64,000 nucleotides of DNA from Mycobacterium sp. (GCA_023264735.1 JAHFVD010000040.1:1-64000); one strand, 5' to 3'; positions 41,598 through 51,857 are shown, numbered from the stretch's first letter. The notes: generated from the sequence alone by a model not told the origin. Made by a program: numbers and translations.

Positions 41598-42274
41598 GGG
41601 GTCCAGGGTAGGCCGACCGGCGCGGTGAAGCGATGGGCCAGCAGGGCCACCAGATCGGGGTGCGCGCCCAGCGGCTCGGTGACCGCGTGCGCGCCGCACT
41701 GGCCGAGTTTGGTGTGGAACACCCCGGGTGCCAGCAGGTAGGAGGCGATGAACACCCGCCGGCCGGCGCGGTTGATGTGGGCGACCAGGTCGGCGACGCC
41801 TGGCGCGCCGGTCGCGACGAAGCCCAGGTGCACTTCGCCCACCATCTCGGCCAGCAGTTCGGCCGCCTGGACCAGCTCTGCGCGGGCGGCGGGATCCGAC
41901 GAACCAGCGGCCGCCATCACCACCGCGTCGCCGGGTGACCAGCCGACCTCGAGCAGCCGGCCGTGCATGATCGCAGCTAGGACCGGGTCGGGTCCCAGCG
42001 CGGGGGTGATGGTGACGCTGGGATGGCCACTCTCGGCCACCCGGGCAGGCAGGTCGGTGTTGACGTGATAGCCCGACGCCAGGAACGCGGGCACCACGAT
42101 TGCCGGTGTCGCTGAATCAGCAAGCACCTCACGGGGATTGGGTCCGAGTACGTCAACGAAGGCGGTGCGAACCGCACCGACGTGCTCAGCGACAGCCGCC
42201 GCGATCTCGGTGATGGTATCCAGCCCCAGGGGATTTCGGGTGCCGTGGGCGACCAGGACGAGTTCTTGTGTCAT
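41588..42274 (-). CDS. Sirohydrochlorin chelatase (CbiX/SirB family)
   Basis: A 228-residue chelatase of the CbiX/SirB type, with two related halves. The catalytic histidines are probably in LVAHGTRNP and [15 protein letters not shown]. It inserts Fe into sirohydrochlorin to give siroheme, the cofactor of NirB upstream, or Co for cobalamin; context favours siroheme. The ATG overlaps the nnaR stop (ATGA). Confidence 0.88.
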   Translation of the reverse strand: MTQELVLVAHGTRNPLGLDTITEIAAAVAEHVGAVRTAFVDVLGPNPREVLADSATPAIVVPAFLASGYHVNTDLPARVAESGHPSVTITPALGPDPVLAAIMHGRLLEVGWSPGDAVVMAAAGSSDPAARAELVQAAELLAEMVGEVHLGFVATGAPGVADLVAHINRAGRRVFIASYLLAPGVFHTKLGQCGAHAVTEPLGAHPDLVALLAHRFTAPVGLPWTPCH

Positions 42275-43416
42275 GTGGCCGCCGGATCCAGGGCGAGCCG
42301 GTAACCACGTTTGACCACCGTCTGGACCACCCGCGGGGCAGCCAGCGCCGAGCGCAGCCGGGCCATCGCCGTCTCCACCGCGTGGGTGTCGCCGCCGCCG
42401 CCGGGAAGTTCGGCCAGCAGTTCTTCCCGCGACACGACCAGCCCTGGTGCCACCAGCAGCCTGCGCAGCAGCGCCATGGCCGCCGGGGGCAGCACCTTGA
42501 GCTCGCCGTCCACCTCGACGCTGGCGCTGCGGACGCTGATGTCGTGTCCGCCTGCGCTGTACTTCCTTGCCAGGCAGGGCAATTCGTCGGTGATCAGCCG
42601 GGCGAGCGCGCCGAGCCGGTAGCGCTGCGGGTAACGGGCGTCGATGCCGAGCCGAGTCAGCGGGGTCGCGGTGACCGGGCCGACGCAGAACACCGCGACG
42701 TCCTTGCACAGTGCGTTGATCAGACATTCCAGGGCGCCAAGGGCTTTGGCGCGTTCCAGCATTGCCGCAACGGCGGGTGCGCTGGTGAAGCTCACCGCGT
42801 CCACGTCGGCGCTGACAATCGCCGCAATCAACGCATCGACGCGCCGCGAGTCCTCCGGCGGCTCCCAGCGATACACCGGAACTTTCACCACGTGGGCACC
42901 CGCCCGGGTCAGCGCGTCACAGATGTCGGTGTCGGGCTCCCATTCGCTGGCGGCGCCGTGCAGCTGCACCGCGATACGCAGCTGATCAACGCCCTCAGAC
43001 AGCAAGCGCTCCAGCACTTCCACGGAGGACTCCGACTCCGGGCTCCATTCCTCGCACAGCCCGGCCTGACGCACCGCGCCCCGGGCCTTGGGCCCGCGAG
43101 CCAGGATGCGAGTGGATTCGAGTGCGGTGCTGAGCTCATCGGAGACATCCCAGCCGTGGGCGGCCTCGATCCAGCCCCGAAAACCGATCCCGGTGGTCAC
43201 CACGACCAGGTCCGGCGGCTGCTCGATGAGATGCGTGGTCACCCGGCGCAGCTCGACATCGTCGACCAGCGGCACGATCCGGATCGCAGGCGCGTGCACG
43301 ACCGCGGCGCCGCGGCGCTCGAGGAGCGTGACGAGTTCTTCGGCCCGGCGCGCGGCGGTCACCCCGACGGTGAAACCGGCCAGTGGGTCAGCGACTTCTG
43401 ATCTCGACGAATCCAT
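42271..43416 (-). CDS. nnaR: Uroporphyrinogen-III synthase-like regulator NnaR
   Basis: A 381-residue fusion of a HemD-like domain (about 10-265) and a C-terminal OmpR-type winged helix (about 285-378, PAAMALLRRLLVAPGLVVSREELLAELPGG...VVKRGYRLALDP). This architecture matches NnaR, which with GlnR activates nitrate and nitrite assimilation genes in Streptomyces and M. smegmatis. The HemD part could also act in tetrapyrrole synthesis. The ATG (MDSSRSEV) lies inside nirD, a 29-base overlap. Its place between nirD and the chelatase links regulation and siroheme supply. Confidence 0.87.
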   Translation of the reverse strand: MDSSRSEVADPLAGFTVGVTAARRAEELVTLLERRGAAVVHAPAIRIVPLVDDVELRRVTTHLIEQPPDLVVVTTGIGFRGWIEAAHGWDVSDELSTALESTRILARGPKARGAVRQAGLCEEWSPESESSVEVLERLLSEGVDQLRIAVQLHGAASEWEPDTDICDALTRAGAHVVKVPVYRWEPPEDSRRVDALIAAIVSADVDAVSFTSAPAVAAMLERAKALGALECLINALCKDVAVFCVGPVTATPLTRLGIDARYPQRYRLGALARLITDELPCLARKYSAGGHDISVRSASVEVDGELKVLPPAAMALLRRLLVAPGLVVSREELLAELPGGGGDTHAVETAMARLRSALAAPRVVQTVVKRGYRLALDPAAT

Positions 43417-43753
43417 CGACCACCCTGACGTCGTAGACCGGCAGCGCGTGTGACTCGTCGTCGAGGCACCGACCGTCGACAAGGGAGAACACCTGCTTGA
43501 GCAATGGCGACGCCACGGTGGGCTCGCCGCGCCGATCCCCGACGATGCCCCGCGACATCACCGCGGCGCGGCCGAAGGGGTCGATATTGCCGACGGCGGC
43601 CAGCGTGCCGTCGGCCAACAGGAACAGCGCGGCCTGGGAACCGTCGGGCAGCAGCACCGCCACGCCCCGACCGGCGAGCAGCGCGCTCCGCGCGCAGGCG
43701 CGTGTCCAGGTATCCAGGTCGAGCCCGGCACTTCTATCCGCGAGAACTGTCAT
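43388..43753 (-). CDS. nirD: Nitrite reductase small subunit
   Basis: A 121-residue NirD protein with a Rieske-like fold that lacks the Cys/His cluster ligands, as expected for the assimilatory small subunit (conserved GRGVAVLLPDGSQAALF, NIDPFGRAAVMSRGIVG, HALPVYDV). It partners NirB. GGAGG lies about 10 bases before the ATG, 49 bases after nirB. Confidence 0.93.
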   Translation of the reverse strand: MTVLADRSAGLDLDTWTRACARSALLAGRGVAVLLPDGSQAALFLLADGTLAAVGNIDPFGRAAVMSRGIVGDRRGEPTVASPLLKQVFSLVDGRCLDDESHALPVYDVRVVDGFVEIRSR

Positions 43754-43802
43754 GGTTTCAAGCCTCCAATGCCCTTGATAGAGGGGTCATGTTTCGCAAC
43801 TG

Positions 43803-46325
43803 TTACGGGCGGCTTTCCGCCGCGTTGACGCTGCTCGGCATGCCCAGCAGCAGCGGCACCTTGCGCGGTCCGGTTTCGTCGAACATCACGGTCGGGTCCG
43901 GCTCGCCCGGCGCATTGACGAACGAGACGAATCGACTCAGTTTCTCCTGGTCATTGAGTACGCCTGCCCACTCGTCGGAGTACCCGTCGACGTGCCGGGC
44001 CATGGCGGCGTCGAGGTCGGCGGCAATGCCCAACGAGTCCTCGCACACCACATCCCTGATGTGATCAAGCCCACCCTCGATGGTCTCCTGCCACACCGCC
44101 GTGCGCTGCAAGCGATCGGCGGTGCGGATGTAGAACATCAGGTACCGGTCGATGTAGCGGACCAGCGTCGCGGAGTCGAGATCGCCGGCCAGCAGCTGGG
44201 CGTGCTTGGGGGTGGCGCCGCCGTTGCCGCCGACGTAGAGGTTCCACCCCTTCTCGGTGGCGATCACGCCGACGTCCTTGCCGCGGGCTTCGGCGCACTC
44301 GCGTTGGCAGCCCGAGACACCCATCTTGATCTTGTGCGGCGAACGCATCCCGCGATAACGCAATTCGAGGTCGACGGCCATCGCGACCGAGTCCTGTACC
44401 CCGTAGCGGCACCACGTGGAGCCGACACAGCTCTTCACCGTCCGCAGCGACTTGCCGTATGCGTGCCCGGATTCCATCCCGGCGTCGACGAGGCGCTTCC
44501 AGATCTGCGGCAGCTGTTCAACGCGGGCGCCGAACAGGTCGATGCGCTGACCGCCGGTGATTTTGGTGTAGAGGCCGAAATCCCTGGCGACTTCGGCGAT
44601 CACCATCAGCTTCTCCGGGGTGACTTCACCACCGGGCAGCCGCGGCACCACTGAGTACGTGCCGTTGCGCTGAATGTTGGCCAGGAAATGGTCATTGGTG
44701 TCCTGCAGACCGGCCGTCTCGTCGTCGAGGATGTGATCGGAGGACGTAGACGCCAGGATCGAGGCCACCACCGGCTTGCAGATATCACACCCGGCGCCGG
44801 TGCCGTACTCGGCGATCAGCGCGGAGAAGGTGCGGATGCCGGTGGTCGCGACGATCTGGAACAGCTCGGCACGGCTCTGCTCGAAATGTTCGCACAGGGC
44901 CTTGGACATCGCCACGCCCTGCGCCTCGAGCAGCCGCTTGAGCATCGGAATGCAGCTGCCACAGGAGGTTCCGGCCGCGGTGGCACATTTGATGGCCGGA
45001 ACGTCGTGAGCGCCGTCTGCGATCGCGCCGCAGATGCTCCGTTTCGTCACCGCGTTGCAGGAGCAGATCTGCGCGTCGTCGGGCAGCGCGCCCACACCCA
45101 CTTCGGCGCCGGCCGGTGAGATCAGTGTCGCCGGGTCGGCGGGCAGCGGCCGACCGACCATCGGGCGCAGGGTGGCGTACGCGGTGGCGTCGCCGACCAG
45201 GATCCCGCCCAACAGCGTCGAAACATCATCGGAGACGACGAGTTTGGCGTAGGTCTGGTTGACGGCATCGTTGAGGACGACTTCCAGCGCACCGGGTGTG
45301 CTGGCATGGGCGTCACCGAAGCTCGCGACGTCCACGCCCAGCAGCTTGAGTTTGGTGGACAGGTCTGCACCCGGGAATTCGGCGGTGCCGCCCACCAGCC
45401 GGTCGGCCACCACCTCAGCCATCGTGTAGCCGGGCGCAACCAAGCCGTAGCAACTACCCTCGACCGCGGCGACCTCGCCGATGGCAAAAACGCGGGGATC
45501 GGATGTGGCACAACTGATATCGGTGAGCACGCCACCGCGTTCGGCGATCGGCAGGCCGGCCTCGCGGGCCAGCTCGTCGCGCGGACGCACACCCGCGGAG
45601 AACACCAGCAAGGCACCGTCGAGCTGTTCGTCATTGGACAGCGACACGGTGATTCCGTCACCGCTCTCGACGATCTCGGTGGACGCCACATCGGTGTGCA
45701 CGGTGATACCGAGTTCGGTGATGAGCCGATTGAGCAGTGCCCCGCCGCCGTCGTCGATTTGAATGGGCATCAGCCGCGGCGAACGTTCCAGCACATGCGG
45801 TGTCATGCCGAGCATCCGCAGCGCGTTGGCCGCCTCCAGGCCCAGCAGACCGCCACCGACGACGATGCCGACCGCCCCGGGCCCGGCTGCCGATGCTGCC
45901 GCCCGGATGGCGTCGAGATCTTCCAGCGTCCGGTAGACGAAGCAGCGTTCGAGGTCGCTGCCGGGGATCGGTGGCACGAACGGATACGAGCCGGTGGCCA
46001 GCACCACGGCGTCGTAGCCGATGCGCTCCCCCGTCGCGGTGACGACCGCACGGGCCATCCGGTCGATCTCGACGGCGGGCTCGCCGACCCGCAGGTCCAC
46101 CAGATCGTCTCCGGCGTAATCGTTTCCGGACAGCGCCAGCGTCGCGCGGTCCCAGCCGTCGATATAGGAGGACAGTCCGACCCGGTCGTAGGCCGCAGTG
46201 GGCTCCTCGCAGAGCACTACCACCCGCCACGATCCGTCGCGGTCGCGGTCCCGCAGTGCCTCGACGAAGCGGTGCCCGACCATGCCGTGGCCGACCACGA
46301 CCACGGTCCGTGCCGCGGCGGTCAT
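43803..46325 (-). CDS. nirB: Nitrite reductase large subunit
   Basis: NirB reduces nitrite to ammonium with NAD(P)H. The 840-residue protein has an N-terminal FAD/NADH domain (VVVVGHGMVGHRFVEAL). A BFD-like [2Fe-2S] domain follows (CSCNAVTKRSICGAI ... CGSCIPMLKRLL), with a further GCDICKPVVAS segment. The sulfite/nitrite reductase domains come last, with siroheme-[4Fe-4S] ligands in SCVGSTWCRYG and GVSGCQRECAEA. The ATG overlaps the narK stop (ATGA). It needs siroheme, which the chelatase downstream could supply. Confidence 0.96.
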   Translation of the reverse strand: MTAAARTVVVVGHGMVGHRFVEALRDRDRDGSWRVVVLCEEPTAAYDRVGLSSYIDGWDRATLALSGNDYAGDDLVDLRVGEPAVEIDRMARAVVTATGERIGYDAVVLATGSYPFVPPIPGSDLERCFVYRTLEDLDAIRAAASAAGPGAVGIVVGGGLLGLEAANALRMLGMTPHVLERSPRLMPIQIDDGGGALLNRLITELGITVHTDVASTEIVESGDGITVSLSNDEQLDGALLVFSAGVRPRDELAREAGLPIAERGGVLTDISCATSDPRVFAIGEVAAVEGSCYGLVAPGYTMAEVVADRLVGGTAEFPGADLSTKLKLLGVDVASFGDAHASTPGALEVVLNDAVNQTYAKLVVSDDVSTLLGGILVGDATAYATLRPMVGRPLPADPATLISPAGAEVGVGALPDDAQICSCNAVTKRSICGAIADGAHDVPAIKCATAAGTSCGSCIPMLKRLLEAQGVAMSKALCEHFEQSRAELFQIVATTGIRTFSALIAEYGTGAGCDICKPVVASILASTSSDHILDDETAGLQDTNDHFLANIQRNGTYSVVPRLPGGEVTPEKLMVIAEVARDFGLYTKITGGQRIDLFGARVEQLPQIWKRLVDAGMESGHAYGKSLRTVKSCVGSTWCRYGVQDSVAMAVDLELRYRGMRSPHKIKMGVSGCQRECAEARGKDVGVIATEKGWNLYVGGNGGATPKHAQLLAGDLDSATLVRYIDRYLMFYIRTADRLQRTAVWQETIEGGLDHIRDVVCEDSLGIAADLDAAMARHVDGYSDEWAGVLNDQEKLSRFVSFVNAPGEPDPTVMFDETGPRKVPLLLGMPSSVNAAESRP

Positions 46326-47773
46326 GCGGTCGCTGCGGCGTTGTCGACCGCGTGGGTCTCGGTGCTGGGGCTGGCTTTCTTCGGGGTGCGCACGTAGGCC
46401 ACCCAGGTGATGATCGCGCAGAGCACGTAGAAGCCGAGGAACACCCAGAAGGCCATCGTGGCCGATTTCGCCGGCGACAGGTAGGACGCCCGCAGGGCGA
46501 CGTTGACGCCGACCCCGCCGAGTGCCCCAACCGCGCCGGCGATACCGATCAGCGCACCCGACATCCGCTGCGACCATGCCCGCTGCTCGGGGGTGCTGAG
46601 GCTGTCCAGGCCGCGCGACTTGGCTTCGAAGATCGACGGGATCATCTTGTAGGTGGAGCCATTTCCAATGCCGGACAACACGAACAGCGTGATGAAGCCG
46701 CCGATGATCGCTGCCATGGTGGCACCCGACGGCGGTCCCGCAGCGGCGTCGTCCATCTCACCGGCCGCGACCAGCCAGCCGGCGGCGACGATCATCGCGA
46801 TGAAGACGTAAAGGGTGACCTTGCCGCCGCCGAAGCGGTCCGACAGCCAGCCGCCGAACGGACGGAACACTGAACCGAGCACCGGCCCCAGGAACGCGAT
46901 CTGGGCTGCGTGCAGAGATGCCTGGGCAGTCATCGCAGGGGTGACCGGTCCGCCGTGCGAGAGCCCGGCCAGGAAACTGATCTGCAGCACCTGCCCGAAG
47001 GCGAAGCCGAACCCGATGAACGACCCGAAGGTGCCGATGTAGAGCAGTGAGATCAGCCACGAATCTCGGTGTGCCATCACCTCGATCATCGAGCGCGCAT
47101 CGGTGTGCTGATTGGTGAGGTTGTTCATGAACAGCGCGGCGCCGAGTGCGGCCAGAGCGAGCAGCACCAGGTAGACGGCGCACACCAGGTGCGGGGACCG
47201 GTTGCCGGCCGTGGCAATGACCAGCAGTCCGATGATCTGGACGACGGCGACACCGATATTGCCGCCACCGGCGTTCAGACCCAGCGCCCAGCCCTTGTAG
47301 CGCTGCGGATAGAAGGCGTTGATGTTGGCCATCGACGAGGCGAAGTTACCGCCACCCAGGCCGGCGAAGGCGGCCACGATCAGGAACGTCGTATACGAGG
47401 TGCCCGGGTGCGCCATGAAATACAGGGTCAGGACGGTCGGGACGAACAATGCCAGAGCCGAGAAGATCGTCCAGTTGCGTCCACCGTATTTGGACACCGC
47501 GAAGGTGTACGGGATGCGGATCAGGGAACCGACGAGGGTCGGGACCGCCACGAGAAAGAATTTGCCCGCGGGGTCGATGTGGTAGACGCTCATCGGCATA
47601 AACAGCACCATCACCGACCAGATGGACCACACCGAGAATCCGACATGCTCGGCGAAGATCGACCAGATCAGGTTGCGGCGTGCGATTTTCGAGCCGCCGT
47701 TGTTCCAGGCGTCGACGTCCTCGGGGTCCCAGTCATCAATGTCGTATCGGCTGCGAGTGGTTGAAGTCTTCAT
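46322..47773 (-). CDS. narK: Nitrate/nitrite transporter NarK family (MFS)
   Basis: A 483-residue major-facilitator protein with 12 predicted helices. The nitrate signature is visible as AGLGGGNFASSMANINAFYP and in the second half as FGGGKVTLYVF and IGNGSTYKMIP. It imports nitrate or exchanges nitrite. It is the first gene of narK-nirB-nirD-nnaR-chelatase and overlaps nirB. A near-palindrome that may be a GlnR site lies upstream. Confidence 0.94.
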   Translation of the reverse strand: MKTSTTRSRYDIDDWDPEDVDAWNNGGSKIARRNLIWSIFAEHVGFSVWSIWSVMVLFMPMSVYHIDPAGKFFLVAVPTLVGSLIRIPYTFAVSKYGGRNWTIFSALALFVPTVLTLYFMAHPGTSYTTFLIVAAFAGLGGGNFASSMANINAFYPQRYKGWALGLNAGGGNIGVAVVQIIGLLVIATAGNRSPHLVCAVYLVLLALAALGAALFMNNLTNQHTDARSMIEVMAHRDSWLISLLYIGTFGSFIGFGFAFGQVLQISFLAGLSHGGPVTPAMTAQASLHAAQIAFLGPVLGSVFRPFGGWLSDRFGGGKVTLYVFIAMIVAAGWLVAAGEMDDAAAGPPSGATMAAIIGGFITLFVLSGIGNGSTYKMIPSIFEAKSRGLDSLSTPEQRAWSQRMSGALIGIAGAVGALGGVGVNVALRASYLSPAKSATMAFWVFLGFYVLCAIITWVAYVRTPKKASPSTETHAVDNAAATA

Positions 47774-47816
47774 GCGTTCACGGTAGGAATTTTTTGTTGC
47801 GCCTTCGCTGCACGCG

Positions 47817-47832
47817 GTGATCGCAGTGTCAC
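47817..47832. promoter_or_regulatory. Possible GlnR site upstream of narK
   Basis: Read on the minus strand, GTGAC-N6-ATCAC shows the AC-N9-AC spacing of GlnR sites and is nearly palindromic (GTGA...TCAC). It lies 44-59 bases before the narK start. This is a weak call, based on spacing only. Confidence 0.35.
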
Positions 47833-47867
47833 AACCTACTCACTTTGGCGCGAGCGCCGCCGTGAGG

Positions 47868-50800
47868 TCAGTAGACGTCGCGCAGATACCGCTTCTCGGC
47901 GACCAGTTCACGCTTGTAGTCGCGGGCGGCTTCGGCGCTCAGGTGGCCATGGGTACCGATGATGGTTTCCAGCGCGGCGTCCACATCGCGCGCCATGGTG
48001 GTGGCGTCGCCGCAGACGTAGAGGTGCGCACCGTCCTGCAGCCAGGCCCACAGTTGTGCGCCCTTGTCGATCATGTTGTCCTGCACATAGATTCGTCTGC
48101 GCTGGTCGCGGGAGAAGGCGAGATCGAGCCGGCTCAGAAAGCCGTCGGTGTGCATGTCCGTCAGATCGTCGCGGTAGTAGAAGTTTTCGGCCCGATGCCG
48201 GTCGCCGAAGAACAGCCAGTTGCGCCCGGTGTGGCCCAACGCGCGGCGCTCCTGAAGGAACCCACGGAACGGGGCGATCCCGGTGCCCGCACCGATCATC
48301 ACAATCGGCGCGGTCGTATCTTCGGGCGGGCGGAAGTGCGGCGATTTCTGCAGGAACACCGGGACCTCGCGGGCGCGGTCGGCCAGGAATGTCGAGCACA
48401 CTCCCCCACGATCGGCGCCGTCCGGCGCCTGGTAGCGCACGATCGACACGGTCAGCTGCACTTCGTGCGGGCTGACCAGCGGGCTCGACGAGATCGAGTA
48501 CAGCCGCGGTGTCAGCCGGACGAGTACTTCCTGCCACTGCTCCGGCGCGGCGTGCACCGCGAAGGCACGCACGACGTCGATCCCGTTGCGCCCCAACCGC
48601 CAGGTATCCAAGTTCCCGCGGGCGGCCCGCAGGTCTCTGGCTGCCGACTTGTCGGCAGCCATGTCGGCAAGGAAGGCCAGCAGGTTCGGAGTGATGCGGC
48701 AGATATCGTAGCTGTCGGTAAGCGCTTGGCGCAGAGCGCATTCCGTGCCGTCGACCTCGACCACCTCGTCGCCGTGCAGACCGGTTGCGGCCAGCCACGC
48801 GGCGACGTCGGCGTCGCTGTTGGTGGGCAGCACCCCGAGCGAATCGCCAACGGCATAGCTGACGTCGTGCTCGGAAATGTCAAAGCCCAGCTGTCGCACC
48901 TCTTTGGCCGCCGACGCGGGAGTCAGTCTGGTGTTCCGCGCCAACCGGGCAGGCACCGGCCTGGCGCGGGTGAACGGCTCGGCGGGCCGGGCGACGGCGG
49001 GCGCGGCGGCCATCGCAGGCGCCGATTCGCCCGCGTTGACAAGCTCGATCACCCGCTGGGCCCACATCGTCAGCGAATCCTCGTCGTGGACTTCGCAGTC
49101 GCTGCGGTCGAGAAGCCGGGCGCCACCGAGTTCGGCCAGCCGGGTGTCGAGAGATCGCGCGTGGCCGCAGAATTGGCCGTAGGACCGGTCGCCGATGCCC
49201 AGTACCGCGAACCGAAGCCCGTTCAGATCCGGGGCATCCGGTGCGGTGAGCCGATCCCAGAAGCCGGCGCCGTTGTCGGGCGGATCGCCGTCGCCGAAGG
49301 TACTGGTGACCACCAACACGTCGCGGGCCGCGAGATCGCCGACCGCGCAGTCGTCCATGTTGACCAGCCTGGCCGCAAGGCCTGCCGCTCCGAGCTGACC
49401 GACGATTCGGGCCGCGAGCTCCTCGGCGTTTCCGGTCTGCGATGCCCACAGCACCCACGGGCCGGCAACCGGATCGGGTTCGGGAGCCACCGCTCCGCCG
49501 GTAGCCCGCGAGTACATTCCCGCCAGAACGCCGTCGATCCACAGCCGTACCGGCTTGCTGATCGGTGCGAGTTCCGGCAGCACCGGAACACCGACGACTT
49601 CGCCGCTCAGTGCCGCGAAAAACCCTGCCAGATAGAGCTGTTCGTCGTCGGTGATCGACGGTTGGCCGCCAGCGGCCGGGGTGGGGCGCACGCTCTTGCT
49701 GGGGCGCAGACTGACCGCGCACACTTTCAGTTCGGGTTGCAGCGAGTCCGCGTCCACGGCGTCGCTGGTCAAGGCGTTGATCGCCAGGTATTCGCCGTGT
49801 TCGTCGTTCCAGTGGAACGGCGCGAAGCAACTCCCCGGCCGGACCCGGTCGGTGACGACCGCGGGCAGCACGGCCCGGCCCCGCCGGGATTGCAGCTCGA
49901 CGGCTTGCCCGTCGGTGATGTCGAGGGCTGTGGCGTCATCGGGGTTGATCTCGACGAAGGGCTTGCCGTTGAGTTTATTGAGCTTGGCGACCCGGCCGGT
50001 CTTGGTCATGGTGTGCCACTGGTGCGGCAGCCGGCCGGTATTCAAGACGAACGGATAGTCGTCATCCGGCAATTCGCGAGCGTCCATGTGCGGCCGGGCG
50101 TGAAAGACGGCGCGGCCAGATTGGGTAGCGAACACGAGCCGACCGTCGTTGACGTAGCGAATCGGATGGCGATCGTTGTCGTCGTCGGGCGGGGACGGCC
50201 ACTGCACGGGTGTTTCCCGCAACCGTTGATAGCTGATTCCGCGGAGGTCATAGCCGGTCTTGGGATTGGCGAACCGCCGGATTTCATCGAAGATCTGCTC
50301 GCTGGACTCAAAGGCGAAATGCGCACCGAATCCCATGGCGTCGGCCACCTGGCAGATCAGTTGCCAATCCGGGCGGGATTGCCCTGCGGGCGAGACACAT
50401 TCGCGCACCAGAGTCAGGGTGCGTTCGGAGTTCACCATCACCGCGTCGGCTTCGGCCCACAAGGCCGCCGGCAGCACGACGTCGGCGTAGCGGTTGGTGG
50501 CGGTGTCTCGGTAGGCGTCCTGGGTGATGACCAGCTCCGCGGTCTCCAGGCCGGTGATCACGGTAGTGCGATTGGGCACGCTGGCCACCGGGTTGGTGCA
50601 GATGATCCAGCAGGCCTTGATATCGCCTGCGGCCATCTGCTCGAACATGTCGATGGTGCCGCGGTTGGTGTCGGCGCGGATCGTTCCCGGCGCCAATTCC
50701 CACACCGCTTCGACGAAGGCCCGGTCGTCGGCGGCCAGCACCGAGCGCTGGCCGGGCAGACCCGGCCCCATATACCCCATTTCGCGGCCGCCCATCGCGT

Positions 50801-51857
50801 TGGGCTGTCCGGTCAGCGACATCGGGCCGCTGCCGGGGCGGCAGATCGCCCCGGTGGCCAGGTGCAGGTTGCAGATGGCGTTGGTGTTCCAGGTGCCGTG
50901 GGTGCTCTGGTTGAGGCCCATCGTCCACAGCGACATCCATTCACCCGCCTCGGCGATCATCGTTGCCGCGGTGCGGATATCGGCTTCGGCCAGGCCGGTG
51001 AGTTCGGCCACCCGCGCCGGCGGGTAGTCCGCGAGGAACTCGCCCATCGCGTCCCAGCCCTCGGTGTGCTCGGCGATGAAGTCGGTGTCGATGGCGCCCG
51101 AGGCCACCAGCAGGTGCAGCAGGCCGTTCAGCAGCGCCAGGTCGGTGCCGGGCCGGATCTGCAGAAACAGGTCGGCCTTGTCCGCAGTGGCGGTCCGGCG
51201 CGGGTCAACGACAATCAGCTTGGCGCCGGCCCGCATCCGGTCTGCCATCCGCAGGAACAGGATCGGATGGCAGTCGGCCATGTTCGCGCCGATGACAAAA
51301 AACACGTCAGCACAGTCGAAATCGGCGTACGAGCCGGGCGGACCATCGGCACCGAGGGATTGCTTGTATCCGGTCGCGGCGCTGGCCATGCACAGTCGAG
51401 AGTTGGATTCGATGTTGACCGTACGGATGAAACCCTTGGCCAGCTTGGTGGCCAGGTACTGCGCTTCCATGGACATCTGACCGGAGACGTACAGGGCAAT
51501 CGAGTCCGGGCCGTGCTCGTCCAGGATCGCGCGCAGCCGGGTGCCCACCGCGGCGACGGCATCCTCGACGGGCGCGGCGACGAATTCCTCACCGCGCGCG
51601 GGACGGATCAGTGCGTCGACCGCGCGGCCCTCGGTGGTCCCCATGAGTTCGGTGTGCGTGGCACCCTTCGTGCACAGCCGGCCGAAGTTGGTGGGGTGAA
51701 GCCGGTCACCGACGACATTGGCGATGACCGGACCTCCAGGGCCGGGCTTGGTGCGCACGTCGATGCCACACCCGACACCGCAGTACGAGCATGCGGTCCG
51801 GATGGCCTCAGCGCAGTCATCCCCGGCAGCCACGGCTCTACCGTGCCCGGCGGACAT
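47868..51857 (-). CDS. nasN: Fused diflavin assimilatory nitrate reductase (NasN type)
   Basis: A 1329-residue single-chain nitrate reductase. Residues about 20-720 are a bis-MGD molybdopterin oxidoreductase with an N-terminal [4Fe-4S] motif (Cys23, Cys26, Cys30, Cys62; ACSYCGVGC ... GRLCTKG). Residues about 800-950 are a flavodoxin domain (WASQTGNAEELAARIV), followed by a CysJ-like FAD domain (RLYSISSSP) and an NADPH domain (MIGAGTGIAPFRGFLQER, about 1186). It matches the monomeric diflavin enzyme NasN described in M. smegmatis. The ATG (MSAGHG) fits the family; 31 extra codons upstream are unlike it. It lies just upstream of narK. Confidence 0.92.
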   Translation of the reverse strand: MSAGHGRAVAAGDDCAEAIRTACSYCGVGCGIDVRTKPGPGGPVIANVVGDRLHPTNFGRLCTKGATHTELMGTTEGRAVDALIRPARGEEFVAAPVEDAVAAVGTRLRAILDEHGPDSIALYVSGQMSMEAQYLATKLAKGFIRTVNIESNSRLCMASAATGYKQSLGADGPPGSYADFDCADVFFVIGANMADCHPILFLRMADRMRAGAKLIVVDPRRTATADKADLFLQIRPGTDLALLNGLLHLLVASGAIDTDFIAEHTEGWDAMGEFLADYPPARVAELTGLAEADIRTAATMIAEAGEWMSLWTMGLNQSTHGTWNTNAICNLHLATGAICRPGSGPMSLTGQPNAMGGREMGYMGPGLPGQRSVLAADDRAFVEAVWELAPGTIRADTNRGTIDMFEQMAAGDIKACWIICTNPVASVPNRTTVITGLETAELVITQDAYRDTATNRYADVVLPAALWAEADAVMVNSERTLTLVRECVSPAGQSRPDWQLICQVADAMGFGAHFAFESSEQIFDEIRRFANPKTGYDLRGISYQRLRETPVQWPSPPDDDNDRHPIRYVNDGRLVFATQSGRAVFHARPHMDARELPDDDYPFVLNTGRLPHQWHTMTKTGRVAKLNKLNGKPFVEINPDDATALDITDGQAVELQSRRGRAVLPAVVTDRVRPGSCFAPFHWNDEHGEYLAINALTSDAVDADSLQPELKVCAVSLRPSKSVRPTPAAGGQPSITDDEQLYLAGFFAALSGEVVGVPVLPELAPISKPVRLWIDGVLAGMYSRATGGAVAPEPDPVAGPWVLWASQTGNAEELAARIVGQLGAAGLAARLVNMDDCAVGDLAARDVLVVTSTFGDGDPPDNGAGFWDRLTAPDAPDLNGLRFAVLGIGDRSYGQFCGHARSLDTRLAELGGARLLDRSDCEVHDEDSLTMWAQRVIELVNAGESAPAMAAAPAVARPAEPFTRARPVPARLARNTRLTPASAAKEVRQLGFDISEHDVSYAVGDSLGVLPTNSDADVAAWLAATGLHGDEVVEVDGTECALRQALTDSYDICRITPNLLAFLADMAADKSAARDLRAARGNLDTWRLGRNGIDVVRAFAVHAAPEQWQEVLVRLTPRLYSISSSPLVSPHEVQLTVSIVRYQAPDGADRGGVCSTFLADRAREVPVFLQKSPHFRPPEDTTAPIVMIGAGTGIAPFRGFLQERRALGHTGRNWLFFGDRHRAENFYYRDDLTDMHTDGFLSRLDLAFSRDQRRRIYVQDNMIDKGAQLWAWLQDGAHLYVCGDATTMARDVDAALETIIGTHGHLSAEAARDYKRELVAEKRYLRDVY

